Shown: positions 4,922 through 7,136 of the stretch, in pieces
Position numbering within the stretch: the first letter of the stretch is position 1
Layout of the letters: each line of letters starts with the position of its first letter
Assembly (NCBI GenBank): GCA_046590705.1
Contig: JBKJUK010000228.1
Location: 1 to 7,136, forward strand
Length of the DNA: 7,136 nucleotides
From: JBKJUK01 sp046590705
GTDB taxonomy: Bacteria; Acidobacteriota; Thermoanaerobaculia; Gp7-AA8
Direction: 5' to 3'
Position numbers and translations under genes: made by a program
The notes under the pieces: generated by a model
Told to the model about the DNA's origin: nothing
Databases searched by the model: none
Seen by the model: only the letters and a program-made list of their open reading frames with translations

Positions 4922-6049
4922 TCAGCCCACATACACCCGCGGCACCCGCCGGCTCACCCTGCAGAAAACCTCGTAGGAGATGGTATCGCTGGCATCCGCA
5001 AGTTCCTCGGCGGAGATTTCATCTTCACCCGAGCGTCCCAGCAGCACTACTTCGTCTCCGGTCCGCACGTTCGGGAGATCTGTGACGTCGATGGTGACAA
5101 GGTCCATGGAGACGCGGCCGATGAGCGGGGCACGCCGTCCGTTGATGAGCACCTGACCTCTTCCGGAGAGAGTGCGTGAATAGCCATCCGCGTATCCCAG
5201 CGGCAACGTGGCGATCCGCGACGTTCTGGTCGTTTCGAACGTCGTTCCGTATCCGACTTTTTCTCCTGCCTCGACTTGTTTGAGCCGCACGATGCGTGTG
5301 GTCCAGCGCATGAGCGGCTCGAGACGGCTGGAGCCGGCGTCGAGCGGCTCGCCACCGAAGAGAACGAGTCCGGCACGCACGAAGTCACCAGCGCGGATGA
5401 TCCCCTGTACAGTCGCGCCGCTGTTGGCGACATGATGAAGCGGCGCCTCGACTCCCGCCTCCCGCAGCGACTGCAGCATTCCATCGAAACGCTGCAACTG
5501 GATGGCCGTGAAGGGATCGCCGGGATTCGAGGCGTTTGCCAGATGTGTGTAGATCGCCTCGAGCCGCACGGCCGGGTTCTCGTGCAACATGCTCACGACC
5601 GAAGCGATGTCGTCCTCGATGGCACCCATCCTGTTCATCCCGCTATCGAGTTTCAGGTGAATGACCGGCCTCGCTCCTTCGCGTGAAGCTTCGACGGCAG
5701 CAGCGAGCGCTTCCGGGCCGGGTACGCCGACGGTGATGCTCGACTCGCCGGCCCGAGCGACCTGTGCTGCGGAGAGCGCACCGAATGTTAGGAGTGGAGT
5801 TTCGATCCCTGCGCTGCGCAGCTCGAGTGCTTCTTCGAGCAGGGCAACCGCGATCATGGCCACGCGCTGGTCGCACTGCTTCGCGAGTGGAATCGCGCCA
5901 TGCCCGTAGGCGTCGGCCTTGAGCACGACCATCAGCCGCGAAGTCTCAGGCAGCATCGCCACGACAGCGTCGATGTTGCGATTGAACGCGCCGACATCAA
6001 TGGTTGCTACGGTCGGGCGCAAGCCATCGAGATCACGAACTATAGACAT
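4922..6049 (-). CDS. alr: Alanine racemase
   Basis: This 375-aa cytoplasmic PLP enzyme interconverts L- and D-alanine for peptidoglycan. Lys44 in VVLKADAYGHGA binds PLP. Tyr267 in VGYGTTFE is the second catalytic base. LDSGMNRMG (134-142), YTHLANAS (167-174), ANSGA (208-212) and GRVSMDL (311-317) are the other conserved blocks. The length is normal. The usual Arg-Pro-Gly...Tyr-Gly segment reads RAGLVLFG (225-232): the PLP-contacting Arg is kept, while Pro becomes Ala and Tyr becomes Phe. The ATG at 6049 overlaps the end of the SDR gene by 17 nt in another frame and has no good Shine-Dalgarno, so translation is probably coupled to the SDR gene. A heptamer cassette starts 12 bp past the stop. 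The family call is firm. Confidence 0.96.
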   Translation of the reverse strand: MSIVRDLDGLRPTVATIDVGAFNRNIDAVVAMLPETSRLMVVLKADAYGHGAIPLAKQCDQRVAMIAVALLEEALELRSAGIETPLLTFGALSAAQVARAGESSITVGVPGPEALAAAVEASREGARPVIHLKLDSGMNRMGAIEDDIASVVSMLHENPAVRLEAIYTHLANASNPGDPFTAIQLQRFDGMLQSLREAGVEAPLHHVANSGATVQGIIRAGDFVRAGLVLFGGEPLDAGSSRLEPLMRWTTRIVRLKQVEAGEKVGYGTTFETTRTSRIATLPLGYADGYSRTLSGRGQVLINGRRAPLIGRVSMDLVTIDVTDLPNVRTGDEVVLLGRSGEDEISAEELADASDTISYEVFCRVSRRVPRVYVG

Positions 6050-6734
6050 GCAGGTTCTGCCCGTTCATCGGACGCGAGCGTTCCGACAGGAGAAAGAGAA
6101 TCGTTTCTGCCACTTCGGCAGGACTCATGTTTCCGGTAAACGACGGATCGACCTGACGAATCATGGCAGTATCGACCGAACCCGGGCTGACAGCATTGAC
6201 CCGCACTCCATGCTCCGCAACTTCACCTCCCAACGCCTCGGTGAAAGAGATGACGGCAGCCTTCGATGCGCAGTAGGCGGTGAAGCCGGGGAACTTCTGC
6301 GGGCCGATCACGCCGGAGATCGAGCCCACATTCACGATCGCGCCTCGACCTCGCTCCATCATCGAAGGCAGAACCAGCCGTGTCAGGGCGAAGACGCTGC
6401 GGACGTTGACCGCAAACAGCTGGTCCCACTGCTCGACGCTGGTGTCGACGGCCGCTCCGATGTGGAGCATGGCGGCGTTGTTCACGAGAAGATCGCACGG
6501 TCCGAACGCGGCAGTGGTCTCTGCCACGATACGCTCGAGATCCGCGGGATCGCTGACGTCTGCTTCAATCGGCAGAATGTTCTGCTGCACACCGGCAAGT
6601 TCCAGCAGCTTCCCGCCCCGCCGTGCCACCACCGCCACCCGTGCTCCCTCGGCAGCAAGCGCCCTGGCGGTGGCCTCCCCGATGCCACTCGAGGCACCGG
6701 TCACAATCGCCACGCGATTTTTGAATTCGTTCAT
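6033..6734 (-). CDS. Short-chain dehydrogenase/reductase (classical SDR)
   Basis: This 233-aa NAD(P)-dependent oxidoreductase has a Rossmann fold. TGASSGIG (12-19) is the dinucleotide-binding loop and Asp59 is the adenine-contact acid. NNAA (85-88) and Asn110 complete the core, and the catalytic triad is Ser138, Tyr154 and Lys158 (YCASK). PG (184-185) follows. Arg38-Arg39 at the end of the second strand favour NADPH. The C-terminus is short and lacks the usual GxxxxxDGG ending, reading RPMNGQNLHVYSS. The substrate cannot be predicted. The gene is first in an operon with alr (17-nt overlap), a pairing with no known biochemical link that I can name. The ATG at 6734 has no Shine-Dalgarno, but a TAGAAT hexamer lies 6 nt upstream. 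Confidence 0.94.
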   Translation of the reverse strand: MNEFKNRVAIVTGASSGIGEATARALAAEGARVAVVARRGGKLLELAGVQQNILPIEADVSDPADLERIVAETTAAFGPCDLLVNNAAMLHIGAAVDTSVEQWDQLFAVNVRSVFALTRLVLPSMMERGRGAIVNVGSISGVIGPQKFPGFTAYCASKAAVISFTEALGGEVAEHGVRVNAVSPGSVDTAMIRQVDPSFTGNMSPAEVAETILFLLSERSRPMNGQNLHVYSS

Positions 6735-6740
6735 TCACGA

Positions 6741-6746
6741 ATTCTA
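6741..6746 (-). promoter_or_regulatory. Candidate -10 box for SDR-alr, leaderless arrangement
   Basis: TAGAAT on the minus strand is separated by 6 nt (TCGTGA) from the ATG at 6734, the same spacing as at dgt. No -35-like hexamer is seen upstream, where the minus strand is C-rich. Confidence 0.45.
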
Positions 6747-6775
6747 TGCGAAGGACCTGCCGCCGGGGGTTGGGT

Positions 6776-6926
6776 CGTCATTCCGATGGAGCACGCCGCG
6801 GGCGCTCGCACAACAGAGTCATGGTGCGACTGAGGAATCTACGAAAAGGGTCGCGCTCTTCATTCAACAGCGCGATCAACCTGCGTAGATTCCTCGCACC
6901 CACCCCTGCCGCCGCTCGGAACGACG
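6776..6926. repeat. CGTCATTCCG-type structured element, copy A
   Basis: The terminal inverted repeat is CGTCATTCCG (6776-6785) with CGGAACGACG (6917-6926), one mismatch. Inside are a hairpin TCGCAC/GTGCGA (6806-6811 with 6824-6829) and a 12-bp stem GAGGAATCTACG (6832-6843 with 6884-6895). That stem encloses a further hairpin, TCGCGCT/AGCGCGA (6851-6857 with 6869-6875). The overall fold is a branched cruciform. It is about 95% identical to copy B, 187 bp downstream. No coding capacity is evident. Confidence 0.88.
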
Positions 6927-6928
6927 TG

Positions 6929-6947
6929 CCGTCATTCGAGATGACGG
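6929..6947. repeat. Miniature remnant of the same element
   Basis: CCGTCAT-TCGAG-ATGACGG is a 7-bp stem with a 5-nt loop, lying between copies A and B. It looks like the two termini of the element fused after loss of the interior. Confidence 0.5.
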
Positions 6948-6962
6948 GCCTTCGTGCGACGT

Positions 6963-7113
6963 CGTCATTCCGATGGAGCACGCCGCAGGCGCTCGCACAA
7001 CAGAGTCATGGTGCGACTGAGGAATCTACGCGCAAGGGTCGCGCTCTTCATTCAACAGCGCGATCAACCTGCGCAGATTCCTCGCACCCACCCTGCCGCC
7101 GCTCGGAATGACG
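6963..7113. repeat. CGTCATTCCG-type structured element, copy B
   Basis: This is a direct repeat of copy A (about seven differences including two 1-bp indels, the shared block starting at 6961). Its ends are perfect: CGTCATTCCG at 6963-6972 and CGGAATGACG at 7104-7113. The internal stems are conserved (GAGGAATCT at 7019-7027 with AGATTCCTC at 7075-7083), though the inner part has one A-C mismatch. Together with copy A it fills the gene-free right end (6747-7136). Confidence 0.88.
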
Positions 7114-7136
7114 GCACGTCCGCTGAAATCCACCTG

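Noticed and set aside
5919..6833. 304-codon plus-strand frame opposite the SDR and alr genes
   Set aside because: It is antisense to two genes with complete catalytic motifs. Its His/Arg-rich composition is typical of a shadow frame in GC-rich DNA.

Overview
The window is a chromosomal segment of a GC-rich bacterium, probably from a metagenome assembly. The protein set is an HD-domain dNTP triphosphohydrolase, alanine racemase, a PuuD-type membrane protein and a GHL10 lipoprotein/secreted enzyme. That set, together with intergenic spaces full of short palindromic repeats, fits Acidobacteriota or a neighbouring phylum. No rRNA or marker gene is present, so this placement is tentative. Nothing points to phage, plasmid, CRISPR or an insertion sequence with its own transposase.

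Layout. Positions 1-773 hold the N-terminal part of a GHL10-type (DUF187) secreted glycosidase-like gene on the minus strand. It is interrupted by a foldback: 164-bp arms (1-164 and 201-364, two mismatches) around a 36-bp unique loop. The loop read on the plus strand carries the true continuation of the protein, so the gene is folded back on itself. This is either an assembly/amplification chimera or a real inverted duplication. A divergent spacer with two strong hairpins (774-1072) leads to a small plus-strand lipoprotein gene (1073-1519), which converges on a minus-strand dGTPase-like gene (1651-2685). A repeat-rich spacer (2686-2964) follows. Next is a probable minus-strand pair transcribed as puuD-like membrane protein, then PhzF-like isomerase (4571 down to 2965, 32 bp between them). 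After a 350-bp spacer packed with nested repeats (4572-4921) comes a minus-strand operon, SDR oxidoreductase then alanine racemase, overlapping by 17 nt (6734 down to 4922). The last 400 bp contain no gene. They hold two tandem copies of a structured, about 150-bp palindromic element.

How it works together. The genes are housekeeping or metabolic: nucleotide pool control (dgt), D-alanine supply for peptidoglycan (alr), a small-molecule isomerase, a redox enzyme and a urate-oxidase-type membrane protein. They do not form one evident pathway. The most distinctive content lies between the genes. There are three copies of a heptanucleotide-repeat cassette (GTTCTGC units with conserved flanks), a second heptamer tract next to the puuD promoter, a family of elements ending in CGTCATTCCG/CGGAATGACG, and a 27-bp perfect inverted repeat whose arms are themselves hairpins. 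In addition, two genes (dgt and SDR) have a -10-like hexamer exactly 6 nt before the ATG and no Shine-Dalgarno, a pattern expected of leaderless mRNAs. I found no convincing new multi-gene system.
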